Shown here: positions 25,801-40,800 of the stretch, piece by piece
How the letters are laid out: every line of letters starts with the position of its first letter
Numbering within the stretch: the first letter of the stretch is position 1
Source of the DNA: Tetracentron sinense
Lineage: Eukaryota; Streptophyta; Magnoliopsida; Trochodendrales; Trochodendraceae
DNA length: 64,000 bases
Reading direction: 5' to 3'
Assembly (NCBI GenBank): GCA_015143295.1
Contig: CM026564.1
Span: 10,466,416-10,530,415, forward strand
The notes under the pieces: generated by a model
Seen by the model: the letters and a program-made list of their open reading frames with translations, nothing else
Database searches by the model: none
Told to the model about the DNA's origin: nothing
Program-made: the position numbers and the translations under genes

Positions 25801-28800
25801 TTTATTCTAATAATTGTATTATACTTTTTCTACAAAGGCAAGAGGTAGGACACTTCAAATAAGCCATCAGCATAAACATCCAATTGATAGAAAGAACTCA
25901 ACCATATGCATTTATTGGGGATAAGGAGCAAAAGTGATGGAGTGTCCTGGAAAGAGCATCTGGCATGTGGTTTCATAAACGAAAAACATGCCCAGATGTT
26001 CCCAAGTAAGAGCATACTGCACAGATAAAGAGGCTCATGTGGTATATTACAAAAAGAGGGATGGCAGAATGAAGTAGGGAGGAATTAGCACGTCCCATCA
26101 TTGTGAATGATGATGATGATGATGATGATGATGTGCAGGATATTTGGAACCCAAAAGACTGTAATAGGTTGGCACTTAGACAAATAGATTGGCATCTATG
26201 TAGCCCAAATGGGATAGGGATCATATTCACAGATTGGGGAAGACTAGACTAATGCTTGGGGTGATCTATCCGTGATGAAGGTGGTAGTAGTAGGGAAGCT
26301 GGGCTGGGACATCAGGTGCTAGAAGACTAAGTAGTGAGGGTGTTCAACACAGATCATGACAATGCCTGATTTACTCATGGATCCATCTTTGTACAAGAAT
26401 CAAGATTCCAAGCTGATGCAAGTGAATGATATCGAGAGAGAGAGAGAGCAATGGAATTGAAACTTTTCATATTCAGCAATGTACCTGAAAATGTTTTTTT
26501 TGGAATGTACCTGCAAATGTTGCCCACTCCCCAAATCAAGACATGATCGATGAGGTTGCACATGTTGGTCCAGGTTTGAATCTCCCAATTCCATGTGAGA
26601 TCATAGTGTCTTTACTTGGACAACTGAGAAAAGGAGATGGAGTATATCAAAAGGTTGATTTAGGACAGCTACGAGGTCATGTGAATAAATATTTGCACAA
26701 TGGTCAGGATTCAAAGTTAAGGCGACTAAAGAATAATTTGATTGGACAGAGAGGAAGTGGACATTGTAGATCTTAAAACTTTCTACCAATCAGTCTTGTT
26801 AGTAGTGTGTACAAAATACTCTCGAAGGTCTTAACAGGCAGCTAGACTCAAGGTTGTGATGAGCTCTATCATCTCCCCTCAACAAGGAGTGTTTGTGGGG
26901 GCAGGCAGATTCTAGATGAAATCTTATTAGTCAATGAATGCATGGATAAGCGTATCAGATTAAAGATACCTGAAATCTTAGATAAGGTTGGTATGGAGAA
27001 AGTCTTCAACCATATAAATTGAGAGTTTTTGGAGGGCTTCGGGTTAAAGTGGCACTCTTGGATGAAGATGTGCATTTCACCTGCATCATTTTCCATCCTC
27101 ATTAATGGCAGTCAAGTGGGTTTTTCAAAAGTTCCAAGGGTTTGAGACAAGGAGATCTTCTTTCTCCGTTTTATCATAGTTTCGGAGGCATTAAGTAGGA
27201 TGTTGTATAGAGTTGATGGACCTGTGTTTGAAGGCTTCTCGATAGGCAAGGACCACTTGGGAATATCTCATCTTCAATTTGCAAATAAGGCACCCTAATT
27301 GTCAGTGGATTCATGTTGAAATTTGATCTACCTAAGGTGTTTACTTAGATGCTTCGAAGTAGTGTCAAGTCTGAGATTTAATTTGGTTAAATCTAAGATC
27401 ATGAGTGTAGGAGATGTCCTAAACTTATAGCAATTAACTGCCTATTTAGGTTGCAAAGGGGCGTACCTACCATCAATGTCACTTGGTATACCTCTTGGGG
27501 CAGGTTTTAAAGCCAAAGCGGTGTGACCCCTGATGTTGGAGAGCTTTTCCAATTGTTTAACAGGTTAGTAATCGTCTTTTTTTTTTATAAAAAGGAAGAA
27601 AATTAATTCTCATTAAAGCCCCCTGAACAAACTTCCCACGTTCTTCATGTCCACCCTTATCATCCCACATTCCACATTTGATAGTCGCTACTCTTTAGAA
27701 AATGCAGATGGAGTTTCTTTGAAATGAGAAAGGAACTAGATTTAAATATCATCTAGTAGCTTGTGATCAAAGTTGTCATCCAAAAAGAGGGGGTGGTCTG
27801 AACCTAAAAGCTTAGTTTAAATAAATAAGACGTTGTTTAGATAATGGGTATGGAGATTCAGGGAGGAAAGAGAGTTTATGGTGATCAATGATAGTTGCCA
27901 AATACAGAGACATCTTGTTGGGTTCCGAGTGAGGTCAAGAGCCCTTACAATTTGGGGTTATAGAAGGGTATAATGGTAGTTGCAACTTTAGTCATGCCCC
28001 AATTTATGTTTAAGGTGGGTAAAGGGTCAAAGGTTAAGTTTCGAAAGGATGTGTGGTGTTGTAGATCCATGACACTTAAGGATGACTTCATCAACATCTT
28101 CCTCTTAGTTATCGATAGAGACACATCAGTAGGGGATTGTTATGAGATGAGAGATGACAGGGTAGTGTGGTGTCCAAAGTTAAGATGGGATTTGAATGAT
28201 TGGGAAATCGATGACATTGGTCGGCTTTTAGAGCACCTTAGTTCTTCCCTACTGTGCTCTCAAGGTAGGGACCATAGAATTTGGTCTAGAGGCCACAATG
28301 GTCGATTCTCACTAAGATCATTGCTACAGTCATTTGGGTCAGTACCTTCTGTAACCTTTTCTCATAGGCTTGTGTGGAATCCAAGCATTTCCTCAAAAGT
28401 ATATTTTTTTCTCATGGAATGAACCTTTGGAATTTTGGATAAGATTCTCAATTGTGACCACTTGAAAAATAGGGGTTGGAAAAGGGCTAACCACTATTTT
28501 TTGTACCTGTATGCGAAAGAGACGGTAGATCACTTATTTTTGCATTGTCCAACTATGTTTGAGATTTAGGGTATTTCCTCTCCCAAGGAAGGCGGGGTCT
28601 TTTTCTTCTTCCTTTCACAACTTATTTGGTTGGACAATAGTAAATCTGAGTGATCAAGAGACAATTTGGTCGATTCTTCCTAGAGTAATATCTTGGACGA
28701 TATGAAAAGAGAGAAACAAGAGTTTTTTAGGACTCTCCCTCTTCTCCATCACGTATATTTTCACGCATTAGATTGCTATTTTTAGAATAATGTTTTATTC

Positions 28801-31800
28801 GTCGAGCAGGGGAGAATCTACTGGAAAATATGGCATTTAATATGACAGAATGTCATAATAGGATTCATGTTGCCGACCAAAAATATTTGGGATAAGGAAT
28901 TGATGATGATAGCTTGTGGAAAGTAGTTGGAATAACATAAAATTTATCATAAAAAACCATTTTCTCTGTCATCATTCAACCCTAAATTAAACCATTTAAC
29001 CTTGGCAAACCTTTAGAAACCCGTTTACCAGTGGAGAAGGACAAGGCTTGGGCGGAGATCGTTTAATCCAGGAAGAGGACGTGAAAAGAATGGTGTAGCA
29101 AAAAAAATCTTTTGGTCTATGGAGACTAGCAATTTTATGGGACATAGTAGATAAGGAGAAATGTAGAGACTGAAGCGTACTCAATAAAAAAATCAAGGAG
29201 TTCCTGAATGAAAATTAGACCAATGTAGATTAGCAATTATATGCGATATAGCATACGGTAAGAAGGATAGACGGGAGCATAATCAATAGAAAAATCAAGG
29301 AGTTCCTTAAAGAAAATTATTCAATCCTTCTTACCCTCTTTTTCCATTTGAGAGCCATCCTCCTCAATTCCGAATTGCTTTTTTAAAATTTGTAACAAAG
29401 GCTCTGCAACAGTAGACACTTCAAAAATGGTTTTTCACATATGGTGGTTGGTGGTCAACACGGCATCTTCGAAAAATCTGAGAAAAAAGTAGGTGGATAA
29501 AGGTTTTAGTAGTTCCTTTTCCTCTCTAAAGTGCAAGGTCTTGGAAGCTTAAGAAAAAGCATGTGGAAGTACCCCACTAGAATCGTAAGGGCGACTTTAG
29601 GGGTCGTTTGGATACACTTCCGTTTTTCTATTTTTATTTTTATTTTCTGTTTTTAAAAATTGGAAATGACTTTCTGTTTTCAAATTTTTTAAAGCAGGAA
29701 TCACGTTTTTTTTTTGATCGGTAATCAAGACATTAATTATATATAAAGTAACGAGCAAACAAAGAGGTTGACCATGAGTGAACCAAGGAAAGCAAAGCAA
29801 ACAAAAACGAAAACATGTAAAGGGAAAACAGAGAAAGCCATAGCCAATGGCCCACAAAACATGGCTCCACACACCAAAATAGCCCCCACTTCATCTCCCA
29901 TCGGAGTGATAGACGACCAATCCATAATCATGCACGGAATACGGGCCAGTATAAGAGAATTGGGAAAGGAGGAATTGTCGAACGTGTGACAATTTCGTTC
30001 CTTCCACACACCCCATGAGATAGCTCTAGGTAGTCTAGACCAAATTGCTCCTTAGCCCCCACCATTGTCGTTAATTTCCAGCCTGATAAGAAGTTCAACA
30101 AGGAGGAAGGGAACACCCACTCCACACCTAACCTAATGAGGAAGAAGGCCCAAATCCCAAAGACAACCAAACAATGCAAGGTCAAGTGATCAACCGTCTC
30201 TTCCGTGGTCAAGCACAAATAACAACGAGTTTCCATATTCTACCCTCTATTCTTTAGATGATGGTAAGAATCGTATTCAATGTTGCAACCCAGAGGAAGA
30301 AAGATACCTTTGATGGAACTCCTGACAACATAATAGCCTTATGGGGAAAAGAGTGCACTGGTATTCGGCCAAGGGACTGAATAAGGATCTCACTGAGAAC
30401 CGACCTTTGTTGCTCCTAGATCATAACCTACAATATTTAAGCTGAGAGACAACAGATGAGGAACTCAATTTCCTCAAGAGGAGTTAGAAGTCTTCCACTT
30501 CCCAGTCATTCAGATTGCGACGCAGGCGAGGGCACCACACGGACTCACGCCCCACCCTCTCTACACAGTGAGAAACTAACGCATCCTTGTTAAGGGCAAG
30601 GAAGAAGATACTCCCGAAGTCATCCTGAAGTCTCGACGGGCCACACCATAAATCCTTCCAAAAGAGAGTTTTATACCCATTCCCGATCTTAAACCTAATG
30701 TGATGATCAAGTAACTTTGCCTCACTCATGATACCTTTCCAAAGACCAACACCATGTGAACCTCGAATTGCCTTTGATTTCCAACAAGAGAGTTCTCCAT
30801 ATTTTGCAACAATGACCCTCCGCCATAAACTCTCACACTCGACACCAAACCGCCAAACTCATTTTCCTAAGAAACACGTTTGGTATTACTAACTGTTACT
30901 TATATTTAAAAAATGAAAACAAAAAAAAGTGTTTGGTAATTATGATTAAATAATTCCAATCCATGGTGGTGGTAGTGGTGGGTGGTAGTGGTTGCGGTAG
31001 TGGTGGTGTAGTGTGGTGGTGGTGGTGGTGGTGGGTGGTGGTGGATGGTGGGTTCGTGTTTTCCATTTTTGTTTTTTGTTTTAAAAACAGAGGTAATAGA
31101 AATTTTCTATAACCTTTATTTTCAAAAATTTTGTTACTAAAGACACTTCAGAAATTTTCCATAACCTTTAAGAGTGAGTCCATGACAACCACTCTTTTTG
31201 GTAGAGGACACTTCAGCTCCTTTGAATCTATTCGATTCATCTACGATAAGAATGTTCTCTTTCTTTCCTCATTCAATTTATCCTATTTAGTGCTTCTACA
31301 TGGATAAGGAGGGTCGGAAGAGGGTTAAATGTTCGACTGTGACCAAGATACCCCTATCCGGACAGCTTTAAAGAGGAGCCAGGAATTGCAACTTTGTAAG
31401 GTTAAGGGGGAGGGAACGGTCTCAAAACTATGAATTGGTAACAGTGACCTTGAATTAGAACTAATAGAAACTTAAAAAAAATTTCTAATTGTAAATATCC
31501 CTCGACATGTCAAGCCACGAAAAAAGATATATAGCAAGATATATCGTTTATCAAGAACAAATTTCCAAATTTAAAATTTCATAAATTCTATTATAACAAA
31601 ATATTATTAAAACTCAAAAGTACGGTAAAAATAGTCTCATATTTTAGTCTTGAAAAATATTTTCATCTACAGGGTCAATAAGTAAAGTAGTAAACTAATA
31701 GTTTAGCACAAAAAGACTTCACATTCAAACATTACGATATTAAATGTTAATTTGCCTAGATTATTGTCAACCCTTGGAGGTTTGAATTGTTACGTGGATA

Positions 31801-34800
31801 TATTAATATTTTATATATATATATATAATTTAATTACTTTTATCGCCAGGGTGTCGCCTAGACGCCTTGACAACACTGCTTTTTTCACTGGACTTTTGGG
31901 TTTTAGTAATGTTTTGATATGGTATATATATTTTTTAAACATGTAGATGTGTCATCGACCAGCAATATCAATAAATATGGGCGATATTGTCGATTTTTTG
32001 AACCATTGTTTTAGTAATATTTTGATATGGTAGAATTTATGAAATTTTAAGATTTGAAAAATACTTTAGCATTTGAAAGTCAAAAGTTTGACATAATCAT
32101 TAAAAGATGCTAAAAAGCATATCGTGTTCTTGAACTGGAAGGTTGAATTTTTATTCATTAAGAATTTAGATCTAAAATCATTTTTATTGAATTCAAATTG
32201 GGGTGTACCCTAAAAAAACCATTTAGTTAAATGATATTTAATGTAAATAAGCTATAAAACAGAATTTGGCTCTGTTTATAGCTTAAAAACCAACATTCCC
32301 AAGAATATCGCATGATATTGCACAATATCGATGATATATCATTGATATTGTGCGATATGGTGTAAAATTTGTAATCTTCATGTAAATATGTCTGGGTAGT
32401 ACAATATCGACATATATCGTTGACATTTCATTCAATGTCCCTAACATATAAAACAAATATCGGAAATATCGAGCGATATATAGGGGATATTTTGTAAGGA
32501 AAAAATATAAGTAAAAGATATTTTTTACCTTGCGATATCGGAGAAATATCGAGGATATTTCAAACCATGCGGAGAGGGAGCTGGTCTTTCAATCAACAAG
32601 TGGAGACTGCTATGTGACTCATTATGAAGTAGACAAAGATGGAAGAGTGAAAGTCAGCAAGCGACAATTTCCTGCAATTGATTATGTGGTTAGAGTCAAG
32701 AAGTCACGCACCACGCATTTTACCTCCTTACAACCGAGGGGGGAGACTTCCCGACCATGCTATGACTTGATCAAGCTTTGAGATGAATTCGAAGAAGCAG
32801 TGGCTAAGGACTCCGATTCTCTAGTGGGTGATAGGGAGGTCATCTTGAGTACATGACAACCACTATTTCGGGTAGAGGACACTTCAGCTCCTTTGAATCT
32901 ATTTGATTCATCTTCAATAAGTATGTTCTCTTTCTTTCCTCATTCAATGTATCCTATTTAGTGCTTTTGCATGGATAAGGAGGATCGGAAGAGGGTTAAA
33001 TGGTCGATTGTGACCAGGATTCCCTTTCTGGACAGCATGAAAGAGGAGCCAGGAATTGCAACTTTGTAAGGATAAGAGGGAGGGAACGGTCTCAAAACTA
33101 TGTATTGGTAACAGTGACCTTGGATTAGAACTAATAGAAACTTTAACTGGTCTTGAGAGTTACTTTGTGTTGACATCTGAGAATGTTAGGGCTCCCGAGA
33201 AAGGCATGATCAAGCTCAAGAATAAGGAGTATGTGATGCAAGTTCATAAGGAAGACGTCGATACAAAGAGTAAGGACGAAATTTTAGATTGGGTGCTCAA
33301 GAAAGCTGAAGACTTTCGGTAAATTCGGGAACGATCTCAAAACTATGTATTGGTAACAGTGACCTTGAGTTAGAACTAGTAGAAACTTTGACTGTTCTTG
33401 AGAGTTACTTTGCGTTGACATCTGAGAATGTTAGGGCTCTTGAGAAAGGCATGATCAAGTTCAAGAATAAGGAGTATTTGCTGTAAGTTAGTAAGAAAAC
33501 AGACTCAGTTCACAAGGGAGGCGTCGATACAAAGAGTAAGGACAAAATTTCAGATTGGGTGCTCAAGAAGGCTGAAGACTTTTGGTAAATTCCTAGGGTT
33601 TCCTTTCAAGGATTCAAAAAGGAAACTAAGGCCCTTTTCAGGAGATTGAGAAAGACAATCGCAAGATCACGAGTGGGTTTGAGGTAGGGAGCAATAAAGG
33701 GGAGAGGAAGAAGTTGGTTAAGGAGCTAAAAAGTCTGGTAACGAAACTAATTATGAGGGGAGGCTAGGAGGTGACGCTGAAGGCCATTATAGGAAGGTTA
33801 AGGGCATTTGCAGATGTATTTAATGTTGATTTAAGAACATTAGAGGATTAGGCAACAAAGAAAAAATATCAAGCAGATAATCAAAAGCAAGTAAGCCTTC
33901 TATCTTGCCTCCACAAAACCAAAATGGAAAAGATAAAGGACTTCGTCATTCAAGAAGTTTGGGTGTATCTAAGGGGGAAGTGGATCGCTTTTCGTCTTTA
34001 GGGGCATGCCGAGGTATCCGAACCATTCGGGATAAAGAGCTGGTTGAAGTGATTGATACTGATTTCTAAGGTGGAAGCATATTCATTATCTATTCTCTGG
34101 CATAATGTTTTTGATGATTTCAAGTGAGTGTTTACAGGACTGTACAGTTCAACTGAGGTAGTGAACTCTAGAGCTTCTAACAAGAATTAGACAATGTGAC
34201 CGCTTTCCATGGTGTTTAGGAGGGGATTTTAAGACCATAAGATTCTCCTAAGAGTGCAAGGGAATAGGAAGCTGTCAGATTTTGGGAAGTTTGTTGAGCG
34301 CCATAATCTCATTGATAAACCGGTGAATGGAGCTAAATTCACTTGGTCAAATCTTCAGGAGAAATCCTCTCTGAGTAAAATGGACAGATTATTATACTAC
34401 AATCTCTAGGAGGCTCGCTACCCAATTATGAGTCTATGACGTAGTTGGTACTCCGAACACCTACGTTGGATCACATCCCATTCTATTGGAACCAGCTAGG
34501 GCATGTGCTGGACTAACCTCTTTTAAGTTTGAGAATATGTGGTTGAGAGCACCAGATTTTTTTTAAAGGTATGTAGTCCTAGAGAGAGCCTAAATTTTTA
34601 GGCTGGTACCATTTTCAGTTTGAAATTACACGCCATGAAACTAAGACTCAAGAGATGGAAATAAAAAGAGAGTTTTGGCAACATTGCAGACAAAAAGGCA
34701 GAAAGTGAAGATTAATTTGGGCATTTGATAAAAAAGAAGAGTTGGAAGCATATTTGATAAAAGATTAATCTAAGGTGGAAGCATATTCATTATCTATTCT

Positions 34801-37800
34801 CTGGCATAATGTTTTTGATAATTTCAAGTGAGTGTTTACAGGACTGTACAGTCCAACTGAGGCAGTGAACTTTAGAGCTTCTAACAAGAATTAGACAATG
34901 TGATCGCTTTCCATGGTGTTAGGAGGGGATTTTAAGACCATAAGATTCTCCAAAGAGTGCAAGGGAATAGGAAGCTGTCAGATTTTGGGGAGTTTGTTGA
35001 GCGTCATAATCTCATTGATAAACCGGTGAATGGAGCCAAATTCACTTGGTCAAATCTTCAGGAGAATTCCTCTCTGAGCAAATTGGACAGATTATTATAC
35101 TACAATCTCTAGGAGGCACACTTCCCAATTATGAGTCTATGACGTAGTTGGTATTCCGAACACCTACGTTGGATCACATCCCATTCTATTGGAACCGGCT
35201 AGGGGATGTGCTGGACTAACCTCTTTTAAGTTTGAGAATATGTGGTTGACAGCACCAGATTTTTTTTTAAGGTATGTAGTCCTAGAAAGAGCCTAAATTT
35301 TTCAGCTGGTACCATTTTCAGTTTGAAATTACAAGCCATGAAACTAAGACTCAAGAAATGGAAATAAAAAGAGAGTTTTGGCAACATTGCAGACAAAAAG
35401 GCAGAAAGTGAAGATTAATTTTGGCATTTGATAAAAAAGAAGAGTTGGTGTAATTATTACGGGTCTGATGTGAAAAAGAGAACGGATTAAAAAGAAGAAT
35501 ATCAAAGATGTTGGTGCTTGATGAGATTAGTCGGATACAAAAACCCAAAGTTCGGTGACTAAAATAAATGGATAATAACACTTAATAGTTTCATAAAACA
35601 GCAAATGCTAGAAGGAGATCCAACTACATCAGGTTGAGAATGGGTGAAGAACAAGTTTGAGGAGGCAGGAAAGTGGCAGTCGATTATTATGGGAAGCTTT
35701 TCGAGGAAAGCCACAATTACAGAGCAAAGTTGGATGGTATGTATTTTGACAGATTTTCTAAGGAGAAGAGGGAGTGTGGCTGGAGAAATATATTAAGGAG
35801 TAAATTGTGGTGATTATCAAAGAAATGGATGGTGATAAAGCTCTTGATCCCGATGGATTTACAATGTAGTTGACCAAAAGTGTTGGCATATTATTGGTAG
35901 GGGTGTATCCAAACCGAGCTAGCTCGAGGTTTGGCTCGGCCCGATCAAGCCCGGCTTTAGCTCGAAAAATAGACTCGATCGAGCCAAGCTGAGCTATTTT
36001 TGAGTTTGAAATGTATTCAAGCCGTGCTCGAGCCAAGGCCTGTTTGATTCGGCTAGGCTCGACTCAAAGCTCGGCGAGATTGAGGCTCGGTTCGGCTATA
36101 TATATAAATAATATAATTATTATGTATATTAATAATATAATTATTATATATATTTATATATATATATATAATAAAAATATTATTATTTTTATTTAAAAAT
36201 TATTTTTTAATAATTCAATCTGAGCTCAAACCAAGCCAAGTTCGGCTCAAGCTCGAATCAATTCGAGCTCGAGCCTAACTGAGCATATTCAAGCCGAGCC
36301 GAGCTCAAGCATAGATGAAAAAATTTCAAACCAAGCCGAGCTCGAGCATAGATGAAAAAATTTCAAACCGAGCCAAGCAAGGGCCAAACCCGGCTCGAAT
36401 ACACCCCTAATTATTGGAGCAGATTTTACAAAGATGGTGGAGGCAAGGTTCGAAATATCGATAATATCGGCGATATATCGCCGATATATTTCGATATCGC
36501 CCATCACCGACACATCTATATGATGTTTTAAAAAAAATACAGCATATCGGAAGATATCGGCGATATATCGGCGATATATCGGAGATATCGGCGATATATT
36601 GGAGATATCGGAGATATCGGCGGAGATATCGGAGATATATCGGTGATATCGGAGATATATCGGCGATATCTTCCAATATCGCCCAAACAGAAAACCCTTT
36701 TTTTTTTTTTTTTTGTGGAATATTTTTTTCGTGAAACCCTGTTAGGGTTCACTTTGTTTGAAACAAAAAATGAAAAAAATAAAAAGATGAGAGGAGAAAG
36801 AAGGAAGAAAAGAGAAAAAAGAGGAGAGGAGAAAGAAGGAAGAAGAGGAAAAAGGAGGAAGAAGAAGAGAGGATGAAGGAAGAAGAACATATCCGGAGCA
36901 TGGAGGTCGCCGTGCTCACCGTCGCCGATCGCCCTAGCCGGCATGCCCTAGGTCTCCATTCTCCTTTGAGTCGGAGTCGAGTCTGAGTCTGAGTCTGCCT
37001 TCTTCATATGAGTTATCAGGTTTTATTTAATTTTAAGTGGGTTTTTACATATTAACTGCTAGGTTCTTCCTAATTTGCAAATACACTTTTATGTGTAAAC
37101 ATTTTGCAAATTAGCTCATGGTTTTCCAACAATAAACCCTTGGTTCTGTTAGACTTTTGTTTGTAATTTTTAGTAAAATGACTATTATGCCCTTAAGATA
37201 TTTCATAAACTCATAAAGCCCCTTTAACTGTCCTTGAACTATGGTTAACAAGTTTTAGCCCATGTGGTTAATTTATCTCCTTTTAACTCTTTTAATTGTG
37301 GTTAAGATTCACTAACCCTTAAGGTTAAAGCATTTACCTTGATTTAAAAAAAAAGTAACATCTCTTTCAACTCCCTTTAACCATGGTTAAGATTCACTAA
37401 CCCTTATGGTTAAAGCATCTATTAGGAAATAAAAAAATAGAAAATTAAAAGTCTCTTTTAACTCCCTTTAATTGTGACTAAGATTCTCTAAATCCTTAGA
37501 GTTAAAGCATTTAATCTTGGTTTTTAGAAAAAAAAATTAAAAAATTAACCCTTTTAATTCCCTTTAACTATGGTTAAGATTCACTAACACATGCTATTCA
37601 ATAATGAATGAAACATGAATCAATCATACATTATTGTCACTTGTCAACGCACATCTTTGCTCTATTCTCATTGCATCTCTTATGTACATTGTTATTTTTT
37701 AAAATGTTTTCATTTTAAAAAGTGTATTAACATCTATTTTAATATTTCCTGAAGTTTCACTACAAAATTTCATGTTTTGTCCCATTTTTTTACAATTTTT

Positions 37801-40800
37801 TCAAAAATCACCGATAAACGATATATCTCCGATATATCTTTTTTCCACGGCTCGACATGTCGAGCGATATCGACATTTAGAACCTTGGGTGGAGGTTGCC
37901 TATAAAGAAGGCTCTTTGGATCATGTTCATGATTATCGTCTCATTAGTCTAGTGAGCAGTGTTTACAAGAATCTGGCTTAAGTTTTGGACACTAGACTAA
38001 AATCCGTTCCGAAAATGATTACTTCGCTACCACAAGGGGCATTTGTTAATGGGGAATAGATCATGGATGGCATATTCATAGCTAACAAGTGATTGCATGA
38101 GAAAATCAAGAATAGTAAATGGGGCGTCTTGTGTAGATTGAATCTAGAGAAGGCTTATGATCATATTAATTAGGAGTTCCTAGGTTCCTCACTGTGATTG
38201 TGAAGGATGGGGTTTGGTCCAAATGGAGAGCCTAGATGCCTGTGTAGAACATGGTTGTCAAAGCGACTAGGCGTCTTGAGGCGACAGACCCCATAGACGC
38301 CTGAGGCCCGAGGCATTGCCTGATGAACTCTTTTGTAATAGAAATTTCACCCAATATGAGATCTATGTATACTATATTTCCTTGAATATTGGGCCCTACA
38401 ATTCATATAAATTTCAAAATCTTCATTGTCAAGATGCACTCGATAGATTCAAGTGTTGGGAATGATATTGTAGGGGATAAAAATAGGAAAAAAAAACTGT
38501 CTACAGTTACTGTCGAAGAGGAGAGAGAGAGAGAGTAACATGAAGGAAACATACTTCATACAGTACGGTTTCTTCTTTCTTTTTCTATTTGTAAACATTT
38601 TTTTGTTGGATATACAAATTTTAACATATTATATGATAAAACTCCCCTGAAACTATAGTTTTTTTACCTTCCAAAAAAAACATATTATACAATAATAGAC
38701 ACGAGAAACATGTGTTTTTTTGTTGACCAAAGCTTGGTCACCAAACTATCATATTCAAATAAATGTTTATAACCTTAAATAATATTAATATTACATAAAT
38801 TATATTTTTAATAATTACCATAGGCAACCAGTCGCTTGAGCCCAGCAGAGCGCCTGGTCGCCTAGGCAGCTGCCTAAGCCAATGCCTTTAACAACTATGA
38901 TGTAGAATTGGCGTCTTTCTTAGTGCTAGTCAAAGGAAGACTGTCAGGGTATTTCATGTCTCTCTTAACTATCCCAAAAAATAGGGTTAAATTGTTGTAG
39001 AAATTCTAGAGAGATTTCTTATGGAATCATCATTAGGATGCGAGTAAATATCAAATACTTGAATGAAAGGTGTGTCAACCAATTGTAGGAGGTTTAGGGT
39101 TGAGGCAGTGCCAAAAGTGAACACAACTTTACTGGGAAATAACATTTTGGTTCATAGAAGGAGAGTTGGTGGAGGTAGAAAATTGTTGTCAAATGATGGG
39201 GAAAGTTCAACGTGGAGGCCAAAGGAGGTTTGGATTCTCATGGAGTAGGTATGTGGAATGCGAACTTGAAGGTTAACGTGAAGTTTGAAAAGCATATCTC
39301 TTTGAAAGTGGGTAGAGGCGATGAAGTGAAGTTTGGGAAGATTTGTAGTGTGGGCAAATAAGTTGAGAAATGCTTTTGGAAATATTTTCGTGTGCGCCCG
39401 TTTTAGAAACTGTTAAGTGGTCTCCTGTGTCAATTTTAGAGACACTACATTCACTTGGATTCCTAATATTAGACAGGTTTAAATGATTGGGAGACTGATG
39501 ATATAATAAGACTTTTGTCGCATCTAAACCATAGGTGCAGCGAAGCTATGTACAGGGTGGGACGATCGCTTCCATAGTAAAGAAGGGATATGTATGTGGG
39601 GCATGATAAGAGAGACCGTAATCTACAGCCTAGAGTGTAAACCTTGAGCAAGGATCGTTGGATTGGAACACAAATCGTCTAGTTATTCACATATATCTCA
39701 TGTAAAACAAAATCAAAGATATGATTGCCCATCATACTAACACATGAGAAGAAATAAAATTTCATAACACACCAAGCTCGAGTTGGAGTCTATTACTGGT
39801 GTGTATGGGAAGAGCATAATAAGAGGGTTTTTGATAATTGATCATGATCACCAAATAAAGTGATCTCCTACATCTAGATCTTTTTATCTTCCTGGTGTGA
39901 GATTAGGAGCGACTACAAGGAGCTGGGTTCGTCTTCTTCTTTGACATCTGGATAGGCATTTGGTAGCTTTTGTGGGTTGTTTTCTTGGTGTTGCTCACCT
40001 ATCGTGACCCTTTGTCTGTATCTTTTTCTTCTATCTACACAATGAACTTATTATCAATCAAAACAACGTATTATTGTTATTTTAAATATTTATATATATA
40101 AGCCCCTTCATAGAGAGTAGCTCTGTCCCCTAATTTGTCTTAATTATTATACATGATTGATTTTTTGCATTATTTTGAATTATGACTGTGTAATCATGTT
40201 TTAACAGTCCTCTTGTTTCCTTGAAAAATTCCGCGGTTAACCTAATGTTTCCTTATAAGTGCAAAACTTAACCTAAATATAATATTTATATATATAAGCC
40301 CCTTCATAGAGTAGCTCTGTCCCCTAATTTGTCTTAATTATTGTACATGATTGATTTTTTGCATTATTTTGAGTTATGACTTACCTAATGTTTCCTTATA
40401 AGTGCAAAACTTAACCTAAATAGATCAAAATATCTCATACTATTTCAATCTTCCAAACAGCAAAATTTGCCACAAAGTTGAAATTTAGAACTTTAATTTT
40501 TATTTCATCACTAGAATATAGTTACATCTTCATAAACTACTCATGAATTTTATTAGGAAGTTCGTATGGTTAAAAGAAATAATAATAATCACAAAAAAAA
40601 AAGAAATAAATAATAGGAAATTTCTCAAGAAAGACCACATCTCAAATGTTTGACGGCATAGGATTTATAGTGATTTGAGTCATCACATGAAAAGAATTTT
40701 AAGACAAAGTGAGACTATTTGATTAGCCAATGGAAAACAAGCCAAATAAAGTAACTAAGCTCATTTGTGAGGAGATAGGTGCAACAAGTAACAACCAAAA

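Larger units (their letters stand above)
31160..33150 (+). repeat. LINE segment duplicated either side of a 1.4-kb interval
   Basis: Sequence at 31160-31470 is repeated with few changes at 32840-33150 (shared words include GAGGACACTTCAGCTCCTTT and GGAGCCAGGAATTGCAACTT). The interval between contains two sets of MITE-like ends and an ORF1-like stretch. Confidence 0.75.
31160..40065 (+). pseudogene. L1-type LINE remnant 3, rearranged and pierced by MITEs
   Basis: An ORF1-like region (about 32560-33700) is followed by the start of the endonuclease (IRGLGNKEK-like, near 33840) and a C-terminal endonuclease block (FTWSNLQE near 34340). RT begins at about 35800 (GDKALDPDGFTM, with L-D in place of the usual P-G), resumes after insertions near 37900, and the late C-terminal region ends at about 40060. 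Inside are a 680-bp tandem duplication, a 245-bp tandem duplication and at least three exact hAT insertions. There are many stops. It is antisense to the host gene. Confidence 0.7.

Noticed and set aside
36643..36944. Charged open frames on both strands
   Set aside because: They result from a GA-rich tract and a T run inside a hAT element; no motif is present.
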